Below are positions 10,950 to 21,515 of a DNA stretch of 64,000 nucleotides, piece after piece. The DNA comes from Stenogyne calaminthoides. Its lineage: Eukaryota; Streptophyta; Magnoliopsida; Lamiales; Lamiaceae. The position numbers and the translations under genes were made by a program. The notes under the pieces are model-generated. The model ran no database searches and was not told the DNA's origin. It saw only the letters and a list, made by a program, of their open reading frames with translations. Position 1 is the first letter of the stretch. Each line of letters begins with the position of its first letter. Location: assembly GCA_037126765.1 (NCBI GenBank), contig JBBCBC010000026.1:31729698-31793697 (forward strand). The letters run 5' to 3'.

Positions 10950-11780
10950 AATTACCAATTTAATGTATTAATATCTCATTCACCCGAAATTGGTTTTGAG
11001 CAAATAAATACATCAAATTCATCTACTCGAAACGTAGATTGTGAATTTCCAACTTGTTTCCATTTTCTACAAATGGATCATCATCTTGAAATTTGGCCAA
11101 TGTTAGGTCAACATCCAAACTCATAACCAATTTCCATAACCAATTTCCAATAGTATGGTCCTTATCAAAATTATGCTCTATATAATCCTTAATCATACAT
11201 AAAACCAGTGTCACTATACATATATGTTTGTTATTTCCATAGCCAATAAAGCCACGATATCATCTGTTTCAAAAATGATATTTCACTATGTATTTCATAG
11301 TCTAGATTAATGACATGTGGAATGGATAAAAATATTCAATGGGCCACCATAATCCTGGGTCTATTTGTTAAAGATCCAGGAGATGGAATAATTTTGAAAC
11401 ACGAAAAAGTGGCACAGAGAACTTGAAATGCAAAATAAAATGTAGATAAGAAATTAAGGGCTTTTATTTTAACTTCGGCTCATGCATATTTTCCCTTCCA
11501 AAATGTTTTTTTTTGGGATTATTAACAACCTTTTGTCATCCAAGAGTGGGCATAAGGTGGAACAGGAAGGGCGACCGCCCTCGATTCCGAGATTATCTAG
11601 GTTCCACTATTAATAAATTAAGAGCATGTGTAAAATCAAATGCGAAAAAAATTTCCTTTTGAACTCAACAAAGAAAAAGTCACTTTTAGATGTCGATTAA
11701 AACTATTTTTTTTCGACCAAAAAACGATTTATTTTCAGAATTAAAAATATTACAAGTGATCTTACCAGCTTAAAAATTTA
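10950..11780. other. Intergenic, no gene seen
   Basis: Mixed AT-rich DNA with short chance frames. I see no domain or repeat family. Confidence 0.5.
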
Positions 11781-11824
11781 CTTGGGTTGTTATTTTAAAT
11801 AATTTCCACTCATGAAAATAATCA

Positions 11825-12100
11825 GAAATGCTCGATTATCCTTGGCCAAAGAGTATTAAGCTCCTCTAGAAATCTCCAAACCCATTTTTCCAATAATACC
11901 TTATTGAATCAATTCATATTTTTTATTCCTAAACCACCATTAGCTTTGGATTTGCACACATCACTAAAATTACCTAACAAATTTTTATTTTACATTCATT
12001 CATCCCACAAAGGAAATCATGTTGAAGTTTAATGAGTTTACCCAAGAGTTTTTCCAGGATGATGTAAAATGACATATAATAGATGGATAGTGAGGCAAGG
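11825..12100 (-). mobile_element. LINE reverse-transcriptase tail remnant (best preserved)
   Basis: The minus strand reads VCKSKANGGLGIKNMN, one stop, then FNKVLLEKWVWRFLEEL and LWPRIIE. This is the segment after the catalytic core in plant L1-type LINEs. It explains the three more degraded relatives at 2180, 7325 and 15350. Confidence 0.8.
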
Positions 12101-12344
12101 ACTGCATTAAGCAGGATAATATATTCTGCCTTCGAGGAAGATTATTTTTCTCATTTTCTAAAAAGACATATAATAAATGGTTTTTTTTTTCCCTCAAAGT
12201 TAAATCACAACGATTTTCAGTAGTTATTGAATTTTCTAATGGTTGCACATGTCATTGGAAACACTGTTAGAATTTTGAAAATTGTCAGTTAGAATTTATA
12301 GTTAAGAATTGAAACAAACCTTCAAAGATGAATACAAAAGTGAT

Positions 12345-12563
12345 AAACGACTATATGAGGCTCTTAATGTCTCGAGAATAAGGAAAAGAGACTGATAAGT
12401 GCTGGGCTGGTCCAAAAATAAATTGAGATTTTATTTTTCAAAATAAAAAATTTTAAATTGGATTACAATTTGCCAAAATATTGTAATTTTATCTTCAATT
12501 AATGTACCCATTTTTTAGTATTAATTTTTCGCCGTCCGGCATTGAACTCCCTTTCAAAACTAT
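12345..12563. repeat. Block shared with 17678-17925
   Basis: From gatacaaaagtgataaacga onward the sequence repeats at 17675-17925 with few changes. Both copies run to ctatttaatagtttcct. At 12575 this joins directly to the C-terminal codons of RALF copy D, while at 17925 it continues into the normal 3' flank. Confidence 0.85.
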
Positions 12564-12767
12564 TTAATAGTTTCCTCCACGGCATTGCGTACTGGCGTCA
12601 CAGCCCCTCTTGTATTGGTTTGCTGGGGGACCAATAGGTAGGGTTTTCCCGGGAATACCATTTCTCCCGATAGCCGGATACCCAATATAATCAGCTGATG
12701 ATGAAATGATACTGCTACTCAACATAACTAATACCATCAAGCTTAACACCAATGTCCTCTTACCCAT
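12564..12767 (-). CDS. RALF-like secreted peptide, copy D (chimeric flanks)
   Basis: A 67-residue precursor starting MGKRTLVLSL, with the family signal peptide, YIGYPAI at 27-33, ANQYKRGC and a second Cys six residues later. The end reads CRGGNY because the reading frame runs into foreign sequence: the normal GGSG end and 3' flank are replaced by the 3' region of another family member. The 5' side is also cut. The TATA box at 12846-12857 is kept, but homology to the other promoters stops at about 12870, so the upstream RY-like block is missing. The peptide core is intact; whether it is expressed is doubtful. Confidence 0.8.
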   Translation of the reverse strand: MGKRTLVLSLMVLVMLSSSIISSSADYIGYPAIGRNGIPGKTLPIGPPANQYKRGCDASTQCRGGNY

Positions 12768-12870
12768 CTTTAATTATGATGATTTTCTCTACTTGGTTTT
12801 TATTTAAAACTTTCTTGTTTGATTATTTTTCCTTTGCATTTCTTGTATTTATATAGTGCCGAAATTTTGT

Positions 12871-13145
12871 AACAAAAAGTAATTAATTGGAAAAATACAA
12901 CAGCCAATCCGCAACAGTTTGTATGTAGCTTATATCTTTTTAGGTGAAAAACAAGCCAATTAATTGGATCACTGAAACAGCAGATTCAATTGATAAGCAT
13001 GCAAGTAATTCCACGATCTTTGAAGCTCAGACTTATTATTATTTCATTGCTACATTAGCCAGATAAACAGGGTAATAATTTATTGGTAGATATAAAAATA
13101 GAAAGGTAGAATCCAGCTGAGACACAGTGGAGATCATGCAAATAA
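12871..13145. other. Unmatched spacer
   Basis: Sequence between the truncated promoter of copy D and the start of the second segmental duplication. I see no match to other parts of the window and no gene. Confidence 0.5.
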
Positions 13146-14350
13146 TGCTTTTTGTGCCATAAGGATCAAAATAACAAAATTAATGTTGTCTTAATTTGAT
13201 TGTTATCGCCTAATTAGATCCAATATTTTTTCTTACAATTTGAATTAAAATTAATTTGTAAACCAAAAAAATATGTTTTACAAGATATTCATTCCTTTAA
13301 GTATACCATTCATCTTTCATCATCTTCTTTCCAGTGGTTATTCAAATTTGAGAAAAATGCGATCATACTGTCATTTAATTTTGGCATTTGGAGAAAAAGG
13401 GATGAAACCTAGTTTTTTTCTTCTGAACTTTGATAATCGCGTTTCCTAGAGTTTGGACATCTGAGAGTTTGCAACGTTTTTTTTTTTTTATATATATATG
13501 TGGTTTTTATAATTGGTTAATTTATGATATGTCATTTTTAATGTTAAGAAAAGTTGAAATAATTTACACATGACAGCCAAATAATAATTGGCACTCATGC
13601 GGAAAACTCAAATTTTCACGGTATGCACACTCACGTGACCTGAAACGTTGTCGTTTTGTTTTCTCCTGCCAATTTGAGAAATTTACACATGTTATTATAA
13701 TATAATTGTACATCAGGTGCATTGCGCAGAACTGACTTACTCTATAATTTTTTAATTTCTAAAATTGCAACAGAGTATAATTAATTGAATAAGTTGTACT
13801 TTTATTTCACTCTTTTAGAATGATTATATATTTAAATGTTTATTTCGTTTAACAATTATAACTATTATACCATGACATACACAAATTTTAACTCTAAAAC
13901 AGTACACACATTTAATTAACTAAACCAAATTAATACATTTTACACAAAATTATACGTTTTTAGTTTTTTTATTAATTAACTATTCAAAAGGAGCATTTCA
14001 TCCCAATCGTATGAAGTTACCCTTCCTGAAACTATTAACCTTAAAAAAAAAATGGGACTGCAACTCTGCAAGAAATTAACGCATTGTGGAACTAGTAAAA
14101 ACAAAAATTTATTATTAAATGACCCGATCCAAAATCAGATCAAACCATTAATACACAGAAAAATAATTTCAAAGAGCATTATTTTTTGCCCAACATATTC
14201 TCCTACTAAATCTAAATAAAAAAATTATCAAAGAGCCTAAACTAATAGGACATTGAGCCATTTGGTTACAATGAAGCTCAACATCAGTTTTATTAATTAA
14301 ATGAGAATTAATTAATGAGAAAATATTTGATTGAATTATTTAATTCAACC

Positions 14351-14548
14351 TTATCCTCCACGGCATTGCTCACTGGCTTCACAGCCCCTTTTGTACTGGT
14401 TTGCTGGGGGACCAATAGATGGGGTTTTCCCGGGAATACCATTTCTCTCCATAGCCGGATACCCAATATAATTAGCTGATGATGAAATGATACTGCTGCT
14501 CAACATAACTAATACCATCAAGCTTAACACCAATGACGTCTTACCCAT
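14351..14548 (-). CDS. RALF-like secreted peptide, copy E
   Basis: A 65-residue precursor that differs from copy A only in the signal peptide (Ser for Ala at residue 5). The mature region is identical: YIGYPAMERNGIPG, ANQYKRGC, second Cys, CRGG. It is the duplicate of copy A within the 4.5-kb block and has the same early stop. The TATA box is at 14627-14638, and the RY-like block at about 14800-14830 is kept. The first RALF disulfide is absent, as in all copies here. Regulation is expected to match copy A. Confidence 0.85.
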   Translation of the reverse strand: MGKTSLVLSLMVLVMLSSSIISSSANYIGYPAMERNGIPGKTPSIGPPANQYKRGCEASEQCRGG

Positions 14549-15349
14549 CTTTAATTATGATGATTTTTCTCCACTTGGTTTTTATTTAAAACTTTCTTGT
14601 TTGATTATTTTTCCTTTGCATTTCTTGTATTTATATAGTGCCGAAATTTTGTTGGGCTGCAAGTTTTGCCATTCGTGTTTTTTGCACTAAATTTAGTAAT
14701 GTGAAGAAAATAGCTAGTCGAGTGTTTTTTTTTTCTTTTTCCAAAAATAGGTAGTGATCTTTCGAAATTGTAGGTTTGCTTAAGGTGCTTCAATTAATGG
14801 AAGTCGAAATGGAAGGCATACATGCATCCAAGAAATATCATTGTTAATATAGTGAAAAATTATAAATAATAATTATTGTTAATATTCATTTTTTTCAAAT
14901 ATATTATATGAGGGTAGGTATTGTATTTGTATGGACATATATGGCACATGAGACCTATTATAAGAACTATAGTCCAATCGGAGAAATGGAGATGGAAAAT
15001 CAGAAAATACATATGAATGATGAGGAGTTTGAACACATGTTCTCATAATTTTGGCCTCAAATAGATTTTGTCCCATAATTTTTTTTTGTCGTGAATAACT
15101 TTGACAATGTCCAATTTTAGTTCCAATTCTATTGGAACAACGCGTTTTGCCATTTCAATTTGGGGATTTTCGACAGATGTTGTGACTGGACTGTCACATG
15201 TATTTATAAGAATTAAAATTTCAAAACCTTGCGCATGATTTAAAATGCGACAACTCTTTCGATATTAATTCAAATATTTGTTAATATTACAATTGATTTT
15301 ACAAGCTTAAAAAATGTGGCATTTCAAATTCCTGAGTTTGTAAATGTTT

Positions 15350-15590
15350 TGGAGTCCAAAAATAATTCCTACTCACTCATTAAGATAATCATATAAATGC
15401 TCAATTATCCTTGCCCAAAGAGTATTAGGCTTCATTACAATTCTCCAAATCCATTTTCTCAGTAAAATCCTATTAAATTTATCCATATTTTTTAATTTAT
15501 TCCTAGACTACCATTAGCTTTGGATTTGCACACATCACTTAAAGTTGTCTAAGAAATTTTTATTTCAAATTCATTCACCCCATGAAGGAA
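15350..15590 (-). mobile_element. LINE tail remnant (duplicate of 2180-2410)
   Basis: Near-identical to 2180-2410 as part of the segmental duplication; same broken LINE tail. Confidence 0.6.
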
Positions 15591-15792
15591 ATCATGTTGA
15601 AGTTTAATTTTTCTTTTGATTAGTAAAGACAGTTAAGAGCCTCATTTATAAGTCCAATACTTTTTTTATTACAAATCTCAATCGTAAATGGATTCAAATT
15701 TCGAACAAGCAAGCCCAATACTTAAACGTCTCATTTTCCTTATTCTCAACCTTGGGTGTGAACTCATTAAACTTGAAGCTTCAAAGAGGTCT

Positions 15793-16070
15793 ATGACAAT
15801 ATGACCCTCTTTCCCCTTTCCTATATCTGCTAATTGTCGAGGGTCTCAGTCTTATGGTTTCCAAAGTAACGGAAGTTGAGATTTTTAGAGCAGCTGAAAT
15901 CGGGAGAGAAAAAGTTAGGATTTTTCACTTACAGTATGCTGACGATACAATCTTTATCGGGTCAGCAAGCCCCCAAAATGCTTGAGCAATAAGAAGAATC
16001 CTTAGGAACTTTGAGCTGTTATCGGGTCTCAAGATTAATTACAACAAATATTGCTTGATGGGTTTGAACA
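15793..16070 (+). mobile_element. Non-LTR reverse-transcriptase fragment (duplicate of 2628-2905)
   Basis: Carries the same YADDTIFIG motif and the same in-frame stop as the first copy, so it was already dead before the duplication. Confidence 0.85.
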
Positions 16071-16556
16071 TCGAAGGGAGCTGGTTCGAATCATAAAAAA
16101 CAAATTGAGCTTTATTTTTCAAAGTTTTTAAATTATATTGCGATTTGTCAAAATTTTGTAATTTTCTCTTCAATGTACCCTGTCTTCTTAGGTATTCTTC
16201 GCCGGTTCGATTCTCATGTTATACTTTTCGTATTCCATAGGTATTCCATTCTACAGGATGTTTAACACATGAATCCAAAATATAATGGTTCATTGAATAT
16301 TTTTCATTATTCCACGTGTCATCAGTATCCATATTACGGAACAGGTCGTTAAACCCCGTCTTTTTTGTAGTGCTTCCGAAACTATTTAATAGTTTCCTTG
16401 AAAGATGAATTAAATTAATTAGATAATTAATTAATACATTGAACACTAATAAAACAACGAAAAAACATTATTATATATGTAATTGACCCAATGTAAAATT
16501 AGATCACATTAACAATATACAAAATGAACATAAAGCTCAATCAAAGAGCTATGTTA

Positions 16557-16683
16557 ATCGCCTCTTGTGCTTGTTTGCTGGGCAGCCAAAACCAGGGTTA
16601 ATTTCATATCTGGGAGAATTACCGGGATCTCCAACTGTATTAGCAGATAATGAAATAATACTGTTGCTCAACATAACTAATAC
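16557..16683 (-). pseudogene. Degenerate RALF-like gene, second copy (5' end lost)
   Basis: The counterpart of 3395-3512, with the same lost cysteines and GPANKHKRR-like end changes. It is cut in the signal peptide at the same point, and the target duplication reads taactaatac. The 5' part of the gene is absent because the right half of the Pack-MULE and what lay beyond it were lost. Confidence 0.8.
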
Positions 16684-17651
16684 GGGATTTAAATCGATTT
16701 GGTCCCGTAACTTTGCACCTTTATTGAAAAGGTCCCGTAAGTATCACATGTTTCAATTTAGTCCCATATGTATTCAATTTGTGCCGATTTAGTCCCAAAT
16801 CGCCGGAGACCAGTCAAACTAGCCAAAACGACGTCGTTTTTTGGGACTGTTTTGCACGCGCCCCTAATTTCGATCGGGAAAAGCTGAGTGGCACCGGAAT
16901 TAACATGTGGCTCACCAAATCAGTATTTTACCTATTAAAAAAATTGAAAAACGAAAAAAAAAGTTACACATAAGTATAAAAACATTAAAAAAATTAAAAA
17001 ATCAAATTAATATATATTTCAATTTCATAAACATTAAATAAATAAAAAATAAAAACAAAAATCGCAAAATAAAAAAAATCGAAAAATCCCACCATCTCTC
17101 TCCCACCTCCCTCTCAGTTTCCCCATTCCCCTGCAAAATCTACCCCATTTCCACACCCAAAAATGGAATCCACATGTCCAACCTCCAACAATCTAACCCC
17201 AACTCCAGAACCCTCCCAAAAGCCCTCTAAAAAAACCTTCGTAACATCACTAATGGCGGCCGCACGCACACCTTCCTTCAAAGAGGACACCTACTTCGTA
17301 TTCCACCTCAAACCCTCCGAGCGAAATGCCCTAAAAGAGCTCAAAGACAAGCTCGTGTCCACCCACTGCCCCTATTCAATGTGGGAAATCCCACTTTTAG
17401 GAAACGTAGACGAGCGCGCCGACGTCGTTTTGCTGAAATTCCTCCACGCTAGGGATTTTAGGGTTCACGATTTGCTGTCCATGCTTCTGAAATGCCTAAT
17501 TTGGAGGAAGGAGTTCCGAGCCGACGTCGTTTTGGAGGAGGATTTAGGGTTTAAGGAGCTCGAAGGATCCTTGGCGTATATGCACGGAATTCACAGGACG
17601 CGCATCCTGTTTGTTATAATGCCTATGGGGTTTTTGAAGATAGGGAGATGT
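16684..17651. mobile_element. Pack-MULE, truncated copy (right inverted repeat lost)
   Basis: Begins GGGATTTAAATCGATTTGG next to an intact 10-base target site and follows the left inverted repeat to about 17075, then the patellin fragment. It stops within the captured gene, so it could not move by itself. Confidence 0.85.
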
Positions 17652-17678
17652 CTCGAGAATATGAGGCTCTTAATGTGA
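17163..17678 (+). pseudogene. Captured patellin fragment with a 171-codon open frame
   Basis: The frame opens with MESTCPTSNNLTPTPEPSQK and a Pro/Ser-rich start. The patellin CRAL-TRIO N-terminal region follows: FVTSLMAAARTPSFKEDTYF, WEIPLLGN near residue 74, then ERADVVLLKFLHARDFRVHD, RKEF and EEDLGFKELEGSLAYMHG around 122-142. A small indel near 17590 shifts the frame, so the last 30 residues are not patellin-like and end in sequence fused from another block. The Sec14 lipid-binding core and GOLD domain are missing. The frame is free of the stops in the copy at 3992, so a short chimeric protein is possible. No promoter of its own is evident beyond the MULE repeat. Confidence 0.75.
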
Positions 17679-18231
17679 TACAAAAGTGATAAACGACTAT
17701 ATGAGGCTCTTAATGTCTCGAGAATAAGGAAAAGAGACTGATAAGTGCTGGGCTGGTCCAAAAATAAATTGAGATTTTATTTTTCAAAATAAAATTTTTT
17801 AAATTGGATTACAATTTGCCAAAATTTTGTAATTTTATCTTCAATTAATGTACCCATATTTTTAGTATTAATTTTTCGCCGTCCGGCATTGAACTCCCTT
17901 TCAAAACTATTTAATAGTTTCCTTAAAAGATGAATTAAATTAAATAATTAATACACTGAACACTTAAAATACAACTAAAAAAATATTATTATGTAAATGA
18001 CCCAATGTAAAATTAGATCAAATTAACAATATACAAAATGAGCATGAAGCTCAATCAAAGATCTATAATCTTCTGCCCTACAATATTATTGATCTCCTAC
18101 TAAAAAGAAATAAAAAAAAATTATCAAAGAGCCTAATTAAAACTAATAGGGCATTGAGTCATAATTGTTTACAATGAAGCTCAAATCAGTTTTATTAATT
18201 AATGAGAAAATATTTGATTGAATTAATTAAT
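17678..18231. other. Shared spacer and 3' flank of RALF copy F
   Basis: 17678-17925 repeats 12345-12575. The remainder matches the 3' flanks of other RALF copies. No gene. Confidence 0.7.
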
Positions 18232-18435
18232 TCAACCTGATCCTCCACGGCATTGCTCACTGGCTTCACAGCCCCTTTTGTACTGGTTTGCTGGGGGACC
18301 AATAGATGGGGTTTTCCCGGGAATACCATTTCTCTCCATAGCCGGATACCCAATATAATTAGCTGATGATGAAATGATACTGCTACTCAACATAACTAAT
18401 ACCATCAAGCTTAACACTAATGCCGTCTTACCCAT
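18232..18435 (-). CDS. RALF-like secreted peptide, copy F
   Basis: A 67-residue precursor: signal peptide 1-25, YIGYPAMERNGIPG, ANQYKRGC with a second Cys at 62, ending CRGGSG. The protein is identical to copy G at 22131 on the other strand, and the 3' flanks of the two also match, so F and G form an inverted duplication separated by 3.7 kb. The TATA box is at about 18533-18543. The 5' flank diverges sooner from A and E, so its promoter is shorter. As in the family here, only one disulfide pair remains. Confidence 0.87.
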   Translation of the reverse strand: MGKTALVLSLMVLVMLSSSIISSSANYIGYPAMERNGIPGKTPSIGPPANQYKRGCEASEQCRGGSG

Positions 18436-18910
18436 CCTTAATTTCTTGAAATTTTATTAAGATGATTTTTCTCTAAGTTGGTTTTATATATATAAAACTT
18501 TCTTGGTTGATTATTTTTCCTTTGCATTTCTTGTATTTATATAGTGCAAAGTTTTGTTGGGCTGCAAGTTTGTCCATTCGTGTTTTTTGCACTAAATTTA
18601 GTAATATGAAGAAAATAGCTAGTCGAGTGGTTTTTTTTTTTTTTTTCTAAAATAGGTAGTGATCTTTCGAAATTTTAGGTTGCTTAAGGGGAATTTGTGT
18701 ATTATAAATTTATAGTGAACGAACGAACACCTATGGTTCTATATATGGATATACATTTTATGACAACAATATAAAATTGCCATCAAATATGCGGTTTTTT
18801 TTTTTTGAGCACTTGTGTGACAAATTTCGATTTTAGAAGTACAGATCACAATAACGCCCATTGTATATGATGTATAAAATTGATGAACTTGTTATTTAAG
18901 TATCTTATAG

Positions 18911-18981
18911 CATGTATGTATATAATCCTATCCTCTCCATCGCCAAACAAATTATAGAAAACTAAACAATTAAGATCGAAA
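18911..18981. repeat. 71-bp direct repeat, unit 1
   Basis: Starts catgtatgtatataatccta and ends gatcgaaa. The second unit is at 19371-19441; originally the two were adjacent. Confidence 0.88.
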
Positions 18982-18989
18982 CATGTATG

Positions 18990-19370
18990 CAGTGACGGAA
19001 CCTAAAAATTTCAATGGAGGGGCTCAATTTATAATAGAGTGTAACTAAATTTACTTTCGAACTTTTTATATATATCTAAAAATTAGTTAGACAAAATATC
19101 TTTATATTAATTGAGTTAAATACATTTATATATACATATTTAAACAAAAATTTATATGAAATGGTCTCATACATGAGATGGGTACAAATTTGCACAAATC
19201 AATATCTTTCCTTCCAAAATGTTAAAGGGTCAATGTTCAAATTATACTCCTTCTTGCCGTGATACTATCTCATGCAAATGTACTTCTAACTAGAAAAATA
19301 TATAAATAAAAAACTCAAGTGGGGTTGAGGGGCCAGTGACCCCCTTGGCCTCCATGTTGTTCCGCCACTG
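18990..19370. mobile_element. hAT-type MITE
   Basis: A 381-bp element with ends CAGTGACGGAACC and GGTTCCGCCACTG-like inverted repeats, flanked by 8-base target duplications catgtatg (18982-18989) and catatatg (19371-19378, one mismatch). The interior ends with the GGGGTTGAGGGGCCAGTGAC sequence common in this type of plant hAT element. A different MITE (19152-19290) lies inside it. There is no coding sequence. Confidence 0.85.
19152..19290. mobile_element. MITE, family 3 (TGAGACGG type), nested copy
   Basis: A short element recognisable by ATGGTCTCATACATGAGATG at the left, a TGTTAAAGGGTCAATG-like centre and CATGCAAATGTACTT at the right. Related copies are at 21370-21515, 42517-42640 and 46890-47010. 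Confidence 0.65.
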
Positions 19371-19441
19371 CATATATGTATATAATCCTATCCTCTCCAT
19401 CGCCAAACAGATTATAGAAAACTAAACAATTAAGATCGAAA
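19371..19441. repeat. 71-bp direct repeat, unit 2
   Basis: Second unit of the tandem pair, now separated from unit 1 by the hAT element, which inserted in its first eight bases. Confidence 0.88.
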
Positions 19442-19574
19442 ATACTAATATATTTGGAAGTGCAAACAACAAATTTTCGTATTTGAAAATCAATAAATCC
19501 GAAAATGAATTATTAAAATTTCTTAAATAAAACTATGAATTTCGAAATAATCAGTAGTTTAGGTTGACTTTGAC

Positions 19575-19962
19575 TAGGAGGGGGAATAATATTTTTTTAG
19601 GACAATAATTTAGAGGGGTTGGGGTGTTTTAAGGACAATAATTTTACGGGCTTGAAAATGTAGGGAATTATGTTTTAAAATTTATAAATATAGGACAGTA
19701 TGTTTTAAAATTTGTAAATATAGGACAATATGTATAAAATTCTGTAAATCTAGGACAATCGAGTCCGAATAAGCCCAAATCTCACGTAACATTTCAGCCC
19801 GATTTGGGCTTATTCGAGCTCGATTGTCCTACATTTACAGATTTTAAAACATTTTATCCTATAAAATATTTTTAAAACGTATTGTTCTACATTTCGAAAT
19901 TCGTAAAATTATTGTCCTTAAAATACAACCTTCAAGTTAGTGTCCTAAAAAGATATTTTCCC
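19575..19962. mobile_element. MITE, family 1, copy 3 (with paralogous empty site)
   Basis: Foldback element of about 388 bases of the AGGACAATAA family. The homologous spacer at 5645-5665 reads gactttgacgcggaggcttg without it, so the insertion point is visible: it follows TTTGAC, and GAC is repeated at the right junction (19963-19965). Confidence 0.82.
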
Positions 19963-20063
19963 GACGCGGAGGCTTGGAGAAACTATATGAAGAAACGTCG
20001 ATCTTATGAAATCTAGTGCATTCAATTCTTTTTGTTGTATTTCAAACGAACGAAATAAAGCTC

Positions 20064-21178
20064 TATTTATAGTTATTAGGAAAATTTTGTTGGACTTTCA
20101 TGATTTGATTTATCATATTGGGTTCCTTGATAGGCTCCAAAGATCTGGATTAAACCTTAGTTGATATATTAGACTTAAGATGTTTAATTAATTTGGGTTG
20201 TTGGATTTCGACCTGCTCTTATTTTGGGCTATACATCTTTGTTTGACTTGACTTCTTGGACTTTAGAGATCGGATTTTATTTTTTATGTCTCAAAACTTG
20301 ATTTTGGCCCAGTTAATTTGATGACTCATTAAATCGTCATCTATTTATCTATTTATTTTACTGATTGAATTTATTTATATTCCTTATAAATAAATAGTAA
20401 ATTTAATCGACATTTAACACATAATTTTTATGTTCGCTATTTAATTCGCAATTAAAATTTGTTCGTCCACAGAAAACTTTGACTCTTTCATAATTTGAAC
20501 CAGCATACGTTGGCATGTAGTACATTTTATTCATTTTAATTTCTAAATTTCGGTATCTTGCTTAACATATTTCATTTATTTTTAGGCATAATGTATTCAA
20601 ATGTCCATAAAATATCATTTTTTTACTTTGAGAGGTTATTAAACTATTTTATATTTTAAAAAGTTATATTCTTGATTCATGAGAATTTTTTAAACTATCC
20701 GTGGATGTGAAGATTTTAGTGACATATACGTAAATTACATACACATTTTGCATATTGTATAATGTATAACGATATTACTCATATGTAGGAGTATCCGAGT
20801 ATATAATATATATGCATAATTATTCGCAATAATTGGAATGCAAATTAAGTAGCAAGAAGCAATGAATGAATCGAGCATATATATTTATGATAATTTCATA
20901 TATAGTGTGTAATAATGTTACAAAATATGATGAATTAAGCTTTGTAGCTAAAGATGACGAGTAGCAATTAATAATGCAGCAATTTTAAGAGGAAAAATGA
21001 ATTGAAAAAATATGGATGCATGAGATGAGATGAGATCAGATGGCATGGTTGGGCATGATGATCATGAGTCTGCGGCGGCGATGGCATTGTGAATCTTTTT
21101 TGTTGCAATCCCTATAGTCGTCGTCCTCATAAACTGGTTTTGCTGGTGGAGGGTGTGGATCATTATCGCGCCTCATAA
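20064..21178. repeat. 1.1-kb segmental duplication (copy of 31869-32996)
   Basis: Near-identical to the segment starting four bases after the GDSL gene stop codon and ending within a secreted-peptide gene. Here it lies in the RALF cluster. The source is probably the other copy, because that one contains the complete gene. A pentanucleotide run (agatg)n is shorter here. Confidence 0.93.
21036..21178 (-). pseudogene. Truncated copy of the DDDY secreted-peptide gene
   Basis: Encodes the C-terminal 45 or so residues of the peptide gene at 32854-33090 (MRRDNDPHPPPAKPVYEDDD, then a CNKKDSQCHRRRR-like end), but the duplication stops before the signal peptide. The open frame continues 64 bases into unrelated sequence, without a hydrophobic leader. 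It should not give a secreted product. Confidence 0.82.
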
Positions 21179-21369
21179 TCGGGAAATAATTAAGAGAAAT
21201 AAAATCATAATTTACATCTTCAGAGTACAAAATGCTCATCAAATAACTCTATAATCGAACAAAGGACCCATTAATCTGGAGGGCCATGAAGCCAAAGGAC
21301 TGGTCCATTTTAATAATTAATCGTACCTTGGGGAGTTTCGAATATGAAACATAGAGAAGAGCATACTTC

Positions 21370-21515
21370 TAAGATAAAAACTCGTATGAGACGATTTCAT
21401 GCACGAATCGGAGTACAAACTAGCACAAATTAACACTCACCCCTTCCAAAGTGTTAAACTATCATATGCTCAAATTATATTATGTCTCACCATAAGACCG
21501 TCTCACGCAAGTGTA
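21370..21515. mobile_element. MITE, family 3, copy 2
   Basis: Begins ACTCGTATGAGACGATTTCA and ends GACCGTCTCACGCAAGTGTA, partly inverted ends. Same family as 19152-19290. Confidence 0.7.

Larger units (their letters stand above)
13146..17651. repeat. Segmental duplication, copy 2
   Basis: The partner of 1-4488. Order and orientation are kept (RALF gene, LINE remnants, degenerate RALF, Pack-MULE left end, patellin fragment). It ends within the patellin fragment, where it joins a block shared with 12345. Confidence 0.95.

Noticed and set aside
14605..14793. 62-codon frames upstream of RALF copies A and E
   Set aside because: Identical because the promoter was duplicated; they overlap the TATA box and have no protein features.
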